Positions 1 through 11,620 of a stretch of 64,000 nucleotides of DNA are shown here, in pieces; the stretch's first letter is position 1, and the number at the start of each line of letters is the position of its first letter. Source of the stretch: Dromiciops gliroides. Lineage: Eukaryota; Chordata; Mammalia; Microbiotheria; Microbiotheriidae. Below the pieces are notes generated by a model, which worked only from the letters and a program-made list of their open reading frames with translations, ran no database searches and was not told where the DNA came from. The position numbers were made by a program, and so were the translations under genes. The DNA lies in NCBI RefSeq assembly GCF_019393635.1, contig NC_057861.1:544568711-544632710 (forward strand). The letters run 5' to 3'.

Positions 1-305
1 TAGCAAAAAAGACACACTAATATATTCAAAATATGATTCCCTATTATCAAGTTGGAATTGTACCAGGAATTATTCAAGATCAGAGAAATTATAAACATAA
101 CAGAGAAGAATCTATGATTACATAAATTGAAGCAGAAATACATTTTGACAAAATACAATACTAATCTATGTTTAAAATACTAGAAAGGACAAAAATAAAT
201 AGGCTTTTCCTTTATAAAGGAAATAACATCAAACTAAAACTAAGTTAGTATCATTATCTGTAAAGGAGAAATGCTAAAAGGCCTTTTCAATTAAGATAAA
301 TGTTG
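1..305 (+). mobile_element. Old L1 ORF2 fragment (RT region)
   Basis: This is a highly diverged sense-strand piece of L1 ORF2. The order of words matches the reverse transcriptase part of the better copy at 18.39-18.70 kb: a 'gattccctattatcaagttgg' counterpart of the 'taccagg' stretch, then 'gaagcagaaatacattttgacaaaat', then the 'ggcttttcctttataaa' counterpart. No open frame survives. Both edges are uncertain, and the left one is the window edge. Confidence 0.6.
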
Positions 306-420
306 AAGTAAGTATGTTTACCATAACCACTATCATCTAATAAAGTTATAGAAAGCTATTACAGTGTGAAATTGAAATGACATTTTTTATAAATAAAGTC
401 TTACGTTGGTCAGACCAATT
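306..420. other. Unassigned AT-rich sequence
   Basis: I see no gene or recognised repeat here. It lies between the old L1 piece and the next interspersed repeat. Confidence 0.4.
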
Positions 421-720
421 TAACTGACAAATGTTGTTATTGTCTGTCCTTCATTCTCAAAGAGGACAATGACAGATGTCATGACTTGAACTGAATTGGA
501 TTTAAGTGAGGAAGGGCTGTGCAAAGTTACCAGCCTCATCTTCGCCTCCAGAGCCATCTGAGTCCAGTGGCAGATATGTAATCAGGACTACTGGAGATGG
601 CTCCAGATGTTTCAGGCAATTAGGTTTAAGTGATTTGTCCAGGGTCAGCTAGTAAACATATTTAAGATGAGATTTGAACTCAGGTCCTACCAACTTCAGG
701 GCCAGTGTTTTATCCACTGT
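421..720 (+). repeat. Marsupial interspersed repeat with a SINE-like distal part
   Basis: The segment 'cattctcaaagaggacaatg' followed by 'ccagagccatctgagtccag' is a pattern I recognise as an interspersed repeat of marsupial genomes, but I cannot name the family safely. From about 617 to 715 it continues into a reverse-complement SINE-like core ('gggtcagctagtaaacat', 'gaactcaggtcc', 'tatccactg'). This may be part of the element or a separate MIR-type SINE. Confidence 0.5.
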
Positions 721-765
721 CTCTCATAGGTAAAAAGGTAAGACTTACTTTTTGCATTCACTTAT

Positions 766-910
766 TTTGGGTGGGTGGGACAATGAGGGTTAAGTGACTT
801 GTCCAGAGTCACACAGCTATTAAGTGTCAAGTGTCTGAGGCCAAATTTGAACTCAGGTCCTCCTGAATCCAGGGCTAGTGCTTTATCCACTGTGCCACCT
901 AGCTGCCCCC
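766..910 (-). mobile_element. tRNA-headed marsupial SINE
   Basis: This is the reverse complement of the abundant SINE: 'gtgacttgtccagagtcaca', then 'gaactcaggtcctcctgaat', then 'ccacctagctgcccc' at its 5' end. The flanks share an imperfect 'ttatttt' duplication. SINEs of this type are transcribed by RNA polymerase III and moved by LINE machinery. This copy is moderately diverged. Confidence 0.9.
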
Positions 911-1733
911 ATGCTTATTTTTAATAGCTACTGCAACTTGTGAAGAACAATTGTAGTCTAGGCCCAAGCCATGATTAATAAATTGTTATTTGAAGTAAAA
1001 TCTCATGGGACTGTGATACTGTTCTGTGTTTGATAGTCTTTAGTATCATTAAGCCAATAATTCATCATTTGGGGGCAAATGCCCAAGACTTGAGAATTGC
1101 TACATGTAGATGTTTGTACCTGGAAAAATTTGATGGGAATACCTTAGCATGAGTAAGGTAAGATCCTCTTGATATAGTTTCCCTTATATACCATTTCCTT
1201 TTTGAAAAGGATATTTTCCCACCTGGCTAATTCTGAGCCTTGCTGTAATATCCCACTAATGACATGACTGGCTGATGGACAGGACTCTCACAAAGACATA
1301 AACTTAACTAGGGGAGTATTTCCCCTGTTACAACTTCATGCCTCCTTTTTCCTTTCATAGCAGATTTTTGTAATCAAGACAGGTTACCTGTAAAGTATTT
1401 GTTGTTGAAATAAATATTTTAACATCCGAGTTAAGAAAATGATACAGGTTCCTAAACTTGCTATCTACCTGCTAGTAAATATATGCAGGTATATTATTAA
1501 AAGGCTTCCTTCAAATATCTCACAATATGAGAATAATTAGACAACGGTGAAAGCTTATAAGGCAAACATAACACTAATATTTAATTGTTAAAAGTCAAAA
1601 ACAGTTTTCTGTTTTGTTTCAAAGAAAAGAAACTGAATATACTTTAGTCTTTTGTTGCCTATTAAAATTTAAGCATCTTTTTAAAGCTTCAAATCAAATA
1701 ATGAATAAAATATTAAAGCTTTAAAGTTACATA
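911..1733. other. Unassigned sequence
   Basis: I see no exon, RNA gene or repeat that I can name. The stretch is AT-rich, with stops in all frames. Confidence 0.4.
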
Positions 1734-1743
1734 AGCATCTTTT

Positions 1744-1886
1744 TATTTTTGTGGGGTAATGAGGGCTAAGTGACTTGCCCAAGGTCACACAGCTAGTAAG
1801 TGTCAAGTGTCTGAGTCCGGATTTGAACTCAGGTCCTCCTGAATCCAAGACTGGTGTTTTATCCACTGTGCCACCTAGCTGCCCCC
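1744..1886 (-). mobile_element. tRNA-headed SINE with 10-bp TSD
   Basis: This is a reverse-oriented SINE with the usual body. It is flanked by the 10-bp direct repeat AGCATCTTTT at 1734-1743 and 1887-1896, so it inserted by target-primed reverse transcription. The short minus-strand ORF across it is only the translated SINE. Confidence 0.93.
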
Positions 1887-1896
1887 AGCATCTTTT

Positions 1897-3005
1897 AATT
1901 AAGTCCATTTGGTAACCACTGACCCTAGAGATGGAAGGCATCTACTTAGAAAGAATGCTCATAGTGATCTATTTATGATGCATTTCATCCTACTAAGAGA
2001 GGAATTAGAAATTGAATAGTGCTAGTAAAGTATCCAAATTAGAATAGGGATTGAACATATAAAATTAAATTGATAATTGTAATGAAAAATTTAAAATATC
2101 TGTCTGATCATTTTAAGAGATGGGTATTATTTTCCATGTTAAGCCCCATGAATTATGGGTTTCTAATTTGATGTTCTATAGTTCACCACACAAATTCATT
2201 ACTAAAACTAAATTTGAGAGGGTGTAATAAAGTATATTTAGATTTGTTTTGCCCTAAGATATGATGTGCTTATAAAAATGGACATTGGGAATGGGTTGCT
2301 AGGAAGGAAACTTAATGTTCACCTTTCTCTTTCCTTCCTTCCCCATGCACCACTATTTCTATAAGACCTACTTACAGAAAAGGACTGCTCCTGATAGAGT
2401 TTATCAATGTATCAGTCATGGTTGGTCTCAAAGGCCAAGAGGTGAATTATTATATAAATTATTATAAGATTAAGCCTGATGATTTGGGGGCATCCCCTCC
2501 CATATTAGTTCCACTAAAGTAGAATATCTGTGATAAAATTTCTTTAGTCCCCATTCCTATATATTGAAGTTACAGTTTTAGAATAAGCACCTGAGTCCAT
2601 GAAATGGATTGTACTATATCATAAGCTCTCCTAACCACCGGTGTCAAAATTGCTATTTGGCTGTGAGAAATTGATTCCTAAGAAATCCATGATGGTTTAC
2701 AATGATTCAATTTCTTATTCGTAGCATTTTTGCTTCTGTAATCATTATTTCAGCTTCACTAAACATTATGGACATATATGATTTTTATTATACCTTGATC
2801 CTGTGAAAATGGGTTCCTTGATTTACTTGAGAGTCCCAATTATCCAGGTAACCAGAACAACTGTATAGGGACTGAATTTGTTGGCTAACATATCAAAAAT
2901 CCTTTGCATGACCTAGCTTGACATTCAGTAACCAACCAAAGACATATCTGACTGTAGCATATGGGATGTGGACCTTATCCTCAGCTATAATACTTTTTAT
3001 TTCTG
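1897..3005. other. Unassigned sequence, partly shared with 46.5 kb
   Basis: I recognise no gene. The part at about 2785-2935 resembles 46525-46640: 'gtgaaaatgggttcc' against 'gtgaaaatagatacc', then 'cagaacaact', then 'aatcctttgca'. It may therefore hold a diverged repeat that I cannot name. Confidence 0.35.
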
Positions 3006-4494
3006 AAGAGACCTCCTAACAAATGAAAAAAATGCACAGGAAGGTGGGATAGCCATACCAAATCTAAAGTTACACTATAAAGTGGCAGTCATCAAAACTA
3101 TTTGGTATTGGCTAAGAAATAGAGTGGTGGATCAATGGAATAGGTTAGGCACAGGAGACACAGCAGTATATGACTATAGTAATCTACTGTTTGATAAACC
3201 CCAAAACTCTAGCCTCTGGGATAAGAACCCAGTATTTAACAAAAACTGCTGTGAAAGCTAGAAGATAGTATGGCAGAAACTAAGCATAGACCAACAGCTT
3301 ACCCCATATACCAAAATAAGGTCAAAATGGGTATGTGATTTAGACATAAAGGGTGATACCATAGGTAAATGAGGAAAGGAAGGAATAGTTTACCTTTCAG
3401 CTCTATGGGAAGGAGAATTTATGTCCAAACAAGAGAAGAGAATATTAAGAAATGCAAAATGGATTATTTTGATTACATTATGTTAAAAGGGTTTTGTACA
3501 AACAGAAGCAATGCAGTCAAAATTAGAAGGGAAACAAAAAGCTGGGAAACAGTTTTTATATCCAGTATAAAATATATCAGGAACTAAATCAAATTTATAA
3601 GAATGCAAGTCATTCCCCAATTGAGAAATGGTCAAAGGATATGAACAGAAAGTTTTCAGATAAAGAAATCAAAGCTATCTATTGCCATATGAAAAAATGC
3701 TCTAAATCACTATTTATTAGAGGAATGCAAATTAAAACAACTCTGATGTACTATCTCACACCTATCAGATTGGCTAATATGACAAAAGGAAATAATAAAT
3801 GTTGGAGAAACTATGGAAAAATTGGAACACTAATGTATTGCTGGTGGAGTTGTGAGCTGATCTAACCATTCTGGAGAGCAATTTGGAACTATGCCCAAAG
3901 GGCTATGGGATTGTGCATACCCTTTGATCCAGTTATACCACTACTAAGTCTGTATCATAAAGAGATAATAAAAAAGGGAAAAGTACCCAAATGTACAAAA
4001 ATATTTCTAGCAGCTCTTTGTGGTGGCAAAGAAATGGAAATCAAGGGAATGCCTATCAATTGGGGAATGGCTGAACAAGCTGTAGTATGTAAATATATTG
4101 GAATACTATTTTTCTATAAGAAATGATGAGCAGGCAGATTTCAGAAAAACCTGGAAGGACTTCAATGAACTGATGCTGAGTGAGAGGAGCAGAACCAGGA
4201 GAACATTATACACAGTAACAGCAACATTGTGTGATGATCAACTGTGATAGACTTAGCTCTTCTCAGCAATACAATGATCCAAGACAATTCCAAAGGACTC
4301 ATAATGGAAAATATTCTCCACCTTCAGAAAAAAGAACTGTGGAATCAGGATGCAGATTGAACCATACTGTTTTTACTTTTTTTTTTCTTTTTTGAGCTTT
4401 TCCCCTTTTGTTCTGATTCTTCTTTCACAACATGAGAAATGCAGAAATAAGTTTAATGTGATTGTACATATATAATCTCACTCAATTCATTCAA
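3006..4494 (+). mobile_element. 5'-truncated L1: ORF2 C-terminus and 3'UTR
   Basis: This sense L1 tail begins in the C-terminal part of ORF2 (codons for 'WYWLRNR', 'DQWNRLG' and the 'KWVCDLDIKGDTIGK' region are visible in broken frames). It runs to the 3'UTR ending at 'gattgtacatatataatctc'. Frames at 3369-3587, 3641-3865 and 3905-4126 are remnants of one ORF2 split by indels and stops. 5' truncation of this kind is the usual fate of L1 insertions. No poly(A) tail is left. Confidence 0.88.
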
Positions 4495-4690
4495 TTCCAA
4501 ATCAATCTTCAGGTGGGACCCCTGGTTGTCTGCCATTATTTTCTCACAATCCCATTATTTTCTCACAACTGTGAACTTTATTTTAAAGTTGGGCTTTGCT
4601 CACCTGGGTAAGGAGGCAGTGTCCTCATCTTTAGGTTTTATCATGCTATTATTCAGAGTTGGTTCTTGGGATTTGCTAAATTTTCAGTGC
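4495..4690 (-). repeat. Possible LTR-derived fragment with a duplicated motif
   Basis: The phrase 'cattattttctcacaa' occurs twice in tandem (about 4538-4572). The same phrase forms the terminus of the putative LTR at 52493-53056. This suggests a small LTR fragment, possibly two overlapping ends, beside the L1 tail. The call rests only on this shared word. Confidence 0.3.
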
Positions 4691-5305
4691 CTCTAACATG
4701 ATGTGAATTGGGGAAAGGAATGATCACTACTCTTCCTGTATGCACTCTTATCTTTACCAAGGCAGGGCCCCTCTGTAGCTGGAAGTACTAATTGCTCCTC
4801 TTGGCCCTGGAACTGTGACCAGATTATCTGTTCTCCTGTAACCACAATTACTAATATTCCTTTCTGCCTTGGAACTGTGACCAAGGTTCTTGCTCCCTTG
4901 TAACTAATCACAAGTGCTCTTCTGCATCCTGGAACAGTTTCCCAGAGCTGCATATGGGAAAAAGAGTTTCCAGTAAGTACCAGTTTCACTCACTGCTAGC
5001 AAAAGGTCCCCCGTAGTCTCTTTCTGACAAGTCTGAACCCCTTCCCAGTTCTTGGCTTGAGAGCTTCTGAAGCTGCTACTGCCACTATAATGTTGCCACA
5101 GTCTCAGCCCCCTCAAGGACCCATTATTGGTGTGGCTTCTCTGTTCCTTCCAGGGGAGTCCTTTCCCACTGTGTTACAGACCTCTCCTGCCAACTTCCTA
5201 AATTCTTTTGCCTTGGAAAAATGTTTTACTGCAATGTTTTGTTGACTCTGGCATTCCAGAGGCATTATTGTAAAGTTGTTTGGAGGGGAACTAAGTTTGG
5301 AGGGA
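4691..5305 (-). mobile_element. Antisense L1/HAL1 5'UTR fragment
   Basis: The order of words matches the antisense of L1 5'UTRs elsewhere in the window, as at 51.6-51.9 kb and 54.1-54.4 kb: 'gagagcttctgaagctgcta', 'gtgttacagacctc', 'ggcattattgtaaagttg'. About 4790-4945 holds three imperfect units of roughly 60 bp, each with 'tggaactgtgacca' or 'tggaacagtttcc'. Tandem units are common in L1 promoters. The three small ORFs here are accidental. Confidence 0.6.
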
Positions 5306-6060
5306 GAGGGAGAGAATTTAGAAATGAAATGCAAATCAAAATAAACCTGAAGTTCATTGCTATGCTGGAAAATATTTAATGACTGGCTCTCTGAAAAAAA
5401 AATATATGACACACTTTTAAATTGAATCTGCTTTATTTACCATTTTGTCCATTACTTTATTAAGTCTAGACAATCAACAAAATAATAAATCAAGGTCTTG
5501 CAAGGCAGTATAAGTTAGCTCCAGAATACCCCTGTGAGCTTTCACATCATACCCAGAAATTTGGTAAAGATGACAAATATGCAAATAATCAATGTTAGAG
5601 GAGCTGTGGATCTTCTCCCATAGGTACATTAGGATATTCTTAATAGAGCTGTGAATTAAGAAAATCCATTTTGGAAGCATTAAGTATTATGAAAATGAAG
5701 GGACTAAAATGTACATAAATTTTGACATAGAGGCTGCACTCTTAAAATTATATCCCAAAAAAACTATTCACAATAAAGTCATCATGTATACCAAAATATT
5801 TTATATGGGCACTTTCTGCAACAGCAAAGAACTAGATGCAAAATTAATTTCCGGCAACTCAGAAATGACTAAACAAAATGTGGTAATGAATGGAATATTA
5901 TTGTTCCATTAGAAAAGATAATATGTAGAGTACAGAGAGGCATTAAAATATTTACATGAATCAATGCAGATTAATGTAAGTAGAGCCATGATATCAAATA
6001 TATTTGATAATTATAACAATGTAAAGGGATAAACTACAATTACAAAATAATGTAAAATCA
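5306..6060 (+). mobile_element. Old L1 3' region
   Basis: This is a diverged sense L1 tail. Words such as 'ccattttggaagcatta', 'tgtataccaaaatatttt', 'caacagcaaagaacta' and 'atggaatattattgttcc' line up in order with the L1 3' sequence at 3.86-4.13 kb. It is older than the copy at 3.0-4.5 kb and has no usable frame. Confidence 0.6.
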
Positions 6061-6087
6061 CAAAGACTGACTTCAAAAAAGGATATA

Positions 6088-6239
6088 GGGGCGGCTAGGT
6101 GGCGCAGTGGATAAAGCACCGGCCCTGGATTCAGGAGTACCTGAGTTCAAATCTGGCCTCAGACACTTAACACTTACTAGCCGTGTGACCCTGGGCAAGT
6201 CACTTAACCCCAATTGCCTCACTAAAAAAAAAAAAAAAA
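6088..6239 (+). mobile_element. tRNA-headed SINE with poly(A) tail
   Basis: A well-preserved sense SINE runs from 'ggggcggctaggtggcgcag' to 'cttaaccccaattgcctcac', followed by about 15 A. Near-duplicate flanks 'aaggatata' and 'aaagatata' look like a TSD. It still carries CpGs in the head, so it is one of the younger copies here. Confidence 0.95.
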
Positions 6240-6324
6240 GATATAAAAATACATGCCCCACCATCCCTTTTCAGAGGTGGGAGTTCCATGAGTGTAGAAC
6301 ACTGCCCATATTTTCAATCTTTTT

Positions 6325-6512
6325 GGGTTTTTTTGTTTTTGTTTTTTAAATTTTATTTATTTATTTATTTTGGTGAGGCAATTGGGGTTAAGTGACTTGC
6401 CTAGGGTCACACACACAGCTAGTAAGTGTTAAATGTCTGAGGCCGGATTTGAATTTAGGTCCTCCTGAATTCAGGGCCAGTGCTCTATCCACTGCGCCAC
6501 CTAACTGCCCCC
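6325..6512 (-). mobile_element. tRNA-headed SINE with TSD
   Basis: This reverse SINE has a long, interrupted T-rich tail at 6325-6370. It is flanked by CAATCTTTTT at 6315-6324 and 6513-6522. Confidence 0.93.
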
Positions 6513-6599
6513 CAATCTTTTTTAATGTACTGATGATTATTACTGATTTTTTCCACCTTTTAAAAAACTGCTATAGGGAGTGGTGGGAAGAAAAGAAAT

Positions 6600-8640
6600 A
6601 ATGTGGAAAACTGTGATAATACAAGAAAAAAATCTAACAACAAAAGAAAGATTAAGGACATGGATACAATTTTAGAAAAGGTAGCTATGATAGCTCTGAA
6701 AAACCAATGAATGGTAATAGAAAGGAATATGCACATTTACAAAATTTAAACTTGTATTGGGACATAATCTCTCAAACAACTGCAGAAAGCAGAAATGTTA
6801 AACATACTTTTGCTGAACACATACAACAAAAACTTGCAATCAATAAAGGATATTCGAAGAAAGGATTAACAATTAACTGGAGAATGATTTAATCCTAAAG
6901 AACTGGTGGTTCAAAGAACAGATTATAGAAATAATTGATAATTTGATTAAAGAAAATGACAACAATGAGATAACATACTAAAATTAATGGGATGTAGCCA
7001 AAGCAATAATCAGAAGAAGAAAATTTACATCTCTAAATACTTACATTGATAAGAGTGAATAAGCAGATGAACAGATAAGGCATGCAAGAAAAAAAAAACT
7101 AGATAAAGAAAAAAATTAAATCCCTGCAATTTTGAAAAATCAAAGGAAAGATTAATAAAATTGAAATTAAGAAAACCCAGTAAACTAATAAATAAAACTA
7201 GGAAGTAGTCTTATGAAGAAAATAATAAAAAAGTAAAGTATTAGCTAATTTGAATTTTAAAATGAAAGAAAACCAAATTACAATAAAAAATGAAAAGGGT
7301 TAATACAAAACCAATGAAGATAAAATTAAAACAATTCTTAGGAGCCATTTTTTCCAATGATATGCAAATAAAACTGATAATCTAAGTGAAATAGTGACTA
7401 TTTATAAAAATATGAATTGTCCATGTCAAACAGAAGAGAAAATAGAATACTTAAATAACCATACCTTGGGGAAAATTACTGAACAAGCAATAAATGAACT
7501 CCCTAAGGGGGAAAAAACCCAGGACTAACCAAACCTTTAAAGAACAATTAGTTCTAATAGTACTTAAACTGTTTGGAAAAATAGGTAAAGAAGGAGTCCT
7601 ACCAAATTCCTTTTATGACACAAATATAGTTTTGATATCTAAATTAGAGAGATGAAAAACACAGAAAGAAAAGTATAAACCAATTACCCTAATGAATATT
7701 GATGTAAAAATTTTAAATAAAATACTAGTATGTAGATTTCAACAACATGTCACAAAGCTCATATATTAAGACTAGGTAGGATTTATACCTCAAATGCAGG
7801 GCTGGTTCAGTGTTAAGAAAATTATAACCATAACTGACCTTATCAATAACAAAAATGACCAAAAATAATATGATTATTTCAATGGATACTCAAAAAGCTG
7901 TACAACTGTTCCCATAACAACACAAGAAACCACAGGGATACAGGGATGTATAAAAATACATATAGTATATATAGTATCAATCTAAAACCAAGAACAAGTA
8001 TTCTTTCTAATGGGGATAAAGTAAAAGCCTTTTCAATAAGATCAGGACTAAAACAACAATGTCCATCATCAATATTATTATTCAATATAGTACTAGAAAT
8101 GCATACACAATGAGGAAAGAAAACTATTACGTTTTGCAGATCATATGATGATATACTTATCAAATCCTAGAGTCAACTAAAAACTATAACATTAGGAAAG
8201 TTGTAAGAAATAAAATAAACATACACAAATCATAAGCATTTCTATATATTACCAACAAAAACCATCAGGAAAATATAGAAAAAGAAATTCTATTTGAAAT
8301 AACTGCAGACAGTGGAAAGTACTTAGGAGTCTATCTGCCAAGATACACACAGAAACACTCTTCACAAAAATAAAGACAGATATGAATTGCTTGTGGTCAA
8401 ACCCATATAAAAGGAATGATACTACATAAACTAATTTACTTATTTAATGCTATTCTAATCAAACTACCAAAGAATTACATTAAAGAGTTAGAAAAAATAA
8501 TAACAACTTTAATATAAATAATAACAAAATTCAAATAATAACAAAATTAATCTGGAGGAACAAAAGGTCAAGACTATCAAAGGAATCAATGAAAAAAATA
8601 TGTGCAGGGAGTGCATAATTAATAGTAAAACTTCAGGAAA
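6600..8640 (+). mobile_element. Old, heavily decayed L1 ORF2
   Basis: This sense L1 ORF2 remnant covers the late endonuclease and linker ('aatggtaatagaaaggaata'), the fingers ('cccaggactaaccaaacc'), the palm (counterpart of 'gggatttataccaggaat', then a 'gcagatcatatgatga' catalytic-region counterpart at about 8136) and the thumb. It has many stops and frameshifts. It ends before 8650, just short of the ABCA exon 3. Confidence 0.75.
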
Positions 8641-8852
8641 ATATAAATAATTCCTCTTCAGAAAAAAAGCTAAGGAAATCTGTTTCCTCCAAAATAAATT
8701 CATTTTTGACTCGATCTTTGTTATACCCACTACCCCGATATTACATGCCAGTTGATCTTATAACTTAGGACTTTTTAGATCTGTGGGTTACTAGACTTTA
8801 TTAAATATCCAGAATAAGAAAGTACAATTAAAATATATTAAGACTTTCTTAC

Positions 8853-8980
8853 CTGAAGGGGTAGGGTATCTTTGTCATCCTGGCGTTCAAGATTAAAAAC
8901 TATGGCAGCCAGCACATTAGAAGAGTTACTATTGTATATAATGTACTCTTCAAAAATGTACTCTGAAGAAAAGCCAGTAA
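8853..8980 (-). CDS. ABCA3-like transporter gene B, coding exon 3
   Basis: This is an internal exon of a host ATP-binding-cassette subfamily A transporter. On the minus strand a pyrimidine-rich tract and 'ccacag' precede the exon, and 'gtaagaaag' follows it. The 128 nt complete a split codon and then encode 42 residues, including 'EYIIYNSNSSNVLAAIVFNL'. This lines up with the early part of the first extracellular domain of ABCA3 ('DYIRYDNCSSSVLAAVVFE'). The split Val codon is finished from exon 2, and the exon ends in phase 0. An N-S-S sequon is visible. The next exon lies beyond the left edge. Orthology within the ABCA3/ABCA14-17 group is not settled. Confidence 0.88.
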
Positions 8981-9049
8981 CTGTGGAAAGAGAAAAAGAT
9001 TTAAACTGAATTAGATGTATTTTTATACTATTTCTATGATTTCATAGCG

Positions 9050-9225
9050 TAGAAAATTCAAGATGAGGAATTTCCTCTGGTAATATATACTGGCATCTTC
9101 TCTACTGTAACCAACAGTCTTAGAGAGTTGACTGAGATCACAGAGCCAGTAAGAGGCAAATGCAGAAAATGAGCCTATATCTTCTTGATTCAGAGGCTTA
9201 CTCTATTTACTATGCTGCACTGTCT
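9050..9225 (-). repeat. MIR-type SINE remnant
   Basis: The reverse-oriented core is 'gatcacagagccagtaagag' followed by 'gcttactctatttactatgctgcac'. The distal part, 'ttcctctggtaatata...tcttagagagttg', also recurs near 60.5 and 62.5 kb, so all three look like one old SINE family. Confidence 0.6.
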
Positions 9226-9895
9226 ATATAAATGAAATAATATCTGATAACTCTTCCTCTCATATATATATATGGCTCTTTAATCCACTTCATAACTCAA
9301 TTCAACAAATCTCTATTAAGCAACAATTATTACAAGAAGAGAGGCTTCTCAGGCTTACCAAAGAATAACAAACTTCAGTTTAATCCTGCTTTTATTTCTC
9401 AGCAATCTACTCTCTGGGTTTCTCTCTTATCTACTCAGTATTTTCCTCCAACAACCTCTAAGATACTACCCATCATTTTATGATGGGCAAAGTTTTAGGG
9501 CAAACAACAAAAAGTACACATAAAAATTTATACTGGGCATAATGGGTTCCCATAAAAGTGAATAACTTTAATAAGTACTATACAGGAACATAATGTAAAC
9601 TCCCTCACTCAAGTTTTAAGATGTACCTTGTGAAGAAATCTGATACCTCCATGAGTTTGGGCAGTATTTTAAATGGTGAACTATTTTCATTTGATCCACA
9701 CATGCTCCATGATGTTTAATTGAGTGAGAAAATGATGTAGTTACTGAAACAGTAATCACTTATGGTAGCATAAAAAATGGTTATCTTATCATCTGGCTAT
9801 GAGGTATGACAAGCATTTTTAAACCTACCAGTGAAATAAATCCAGAGAGTTAGAAGTTGGGAAAAATATGTCAGCATGAAGGCTCCTAAGCAAGA
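9226..9895. other. Unassigned intronic sequence
   Basis: It contains a short (AT)n run near 9265 but no feature that I can name. Confidence 0.4.
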
Positions 9896-9897
9896 AT

Positions 9898-9998
9898 ATA
9901 CTGTAGTGGAAAAAGTGCTGCCTTGCAATCAGGAAAAAATTGACTCCTACTTCTAACACTTACTAGCTATGTGACCATAGGCAATTAACTTACCTTTT
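9898..9998 (+). repeat. MIR-like SINE fragment
   Basis: Sense MIR-type core: 'ctgtagtggaaaaagtgctg', then 'cacttactagctatgtgacc', then 'caattaacttacctt'. It is old and truncated at both ends. Confidence 0.65.
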
Positions 9999-10428
9999 GT
10001 GGAGCACAAAAGACAGGAGGGACTAAAGAGAGATTAGACCAAATCATCTGACCAATACAGTATAGACTCTGCTAAATTAGGTTGCCACAAAGTTCAGATA
10101 AAAGATGGGGATTTGGCAGCCCCTATTCAACTGGTCTTAGTAAAGAGTGGTGAAGGAACTCTATATGTGAAGTTGTATCATTATACACTGTTATCAATGC
10201 TCCAAAAGTTCCATTCCAAGAAATTCCACTCTATTAACTATCCAAATTGAACTCCAGCTCTGTAATGCATAAGAAATTTCACTGAGAAAAGAACATCAGA
10301 ACTATTCTTGCTTATGAGTTACTTAAAATTCTGAGCCCCTAGACTCAATGGGAAGCTCTTAAGTATCTTTATCATTATTAGAGAACAACTGTCAGAAGGC
10401 AGGCAGCACCAAAAAAGTAAGGAAAATC

Positions 10429-11142
10429 AGGGGCGGAGCTAAGATGGTAGAGAGAAGCCAGTAAGTAAGCTGTGAGAGCTCTCCCAAATTTCCCTTAAAA
10501 ACAACATTAAATCAAGCCTCTAAACAGATTCTGAAACTACAGAACCTACAAAAAGAAAGAGGATCACAATCTTCCAATCTCACTAGGGAAGGGGAGGAAC
10601 GCTGAGGTGAGCACAGTATGGAGGGGGCCGGGGCAAGTCAGCGAGAAGCAACTGAGGCCCCTTGATCGTGGCTCAGCAGGCTAGTGGCATAGTGGGACAG
10701 TGGTGAGATCCACCAGCACCAGCTGAGAGGGCAGGCTGCCAGCTATGGACCATCCACAGGACAGGTTCAACCAGGCCTATCTATCCCAGCACACCAGAAG
10801 CAAGCCCAGGGCGGGGAGAAATCCACCAGCCACAGAGGCCTCAGAGCAGAAAGCCAGCGACACAGTCCCTATCTCCCAACACAAGAAAGCCTGGTAGCAT
10901 GAGGAGTAGACCTCAGCCTTAAAAACAATAATAATAAGTTGCAATATGAGCAAGAAACAAAAAAAGAGCTCTCACCATTGAGAGCTTCTGTATCAACAGG
11001 GAAGAGCTAAACATAAACTCAGATGAGGACAATACTCTCAAACTGCCTACATGTGAAGCCTCAAGAGGGAAGGTGGATTGGTCTCAAGAATAAAAAACCT
11101 TCTTGGAAGAGCTCAAAAAGGATTTAAAAAATCAATTAAGGG
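10429..11142 (+). repeat. Extra, upstream copy of the L1-A 5' region
   Basis: It begins 'ggggcggagctaagatggta' and runs through the 5'UTR into the first codons of an ORF1 copy (ATG at 10946-10948, out of frame after about ten codons). It stops at 'ggatttaaaaaatcaattaag'. The same region occurs again at 11143-11818, ending 'gggttttaaaaatcaattga'. The element therefore has two tandem promoters plus an ORF1 stub. L1 5'UTRs drive RNA polymerase II transcription. Confidence 0.85.
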
Positions 11143-11620
11143 GCAGGGCAGAGCCAAGATGGTAGAGAGGAATCAGCAAGCTGCCTGAGCTCTCCTTCTG
11201 TTCCCTCAAAAAGAACATTAGATCAAGCCTCTGGATGGATTCTGAAACTACAGAACCTGCAAAGAGACAGAGAGACACAGTTTTTCAACCAGAGATAATT
11301 TAGAAGACTTCAGGAAAAGGTCAGTCTGACTCGGGCAAAAGGGAGGCCCAGTGCAGGGCATCAGCCCAGAGTCAAGGGGGTTGGGGCAAATCAGCAGGAG
11401 CTGTGGGCCACAGCCGAACAACTGAGGCCCCTGGAACCTTGCTAAAAAATCTGGTGGCCAAGAAGGACAGTGGAAAAACCTACCTGCACCAGCCGAGAGG
11501 GTAAGTTGCCAGCTGTAGGGCCACACAGTACTTATACCCCTGCACAAGAAGCCCAAAACAGGGACCCTGGTGCCCCCAGAGCAGACCTCAACTTAAAAAA
11601 TAAATAAATAAGCTGCAATA
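11143..11620 (+). promoter_or_regulatory. Second L1-A 5'UTR (promoter region)
   Basis: The start 'cagagccaagatggtagaga' is the standard beginning of this L1 family in the window; it recurs at 31.0 kb and, reversed, at 35.3 kb. It is GC-richer than its surroundings and leads into ORF1. The role is inferred from the L1 family; activity cannot be judged here. Confidence 0.7.

Noticed and set aside
6088..6160. tRNA gene
   Set aside because: SINE heads are tRNA-derived, but every copy is fused to a SINE body and flanked by TSDs. No free cloverleaf was seen.
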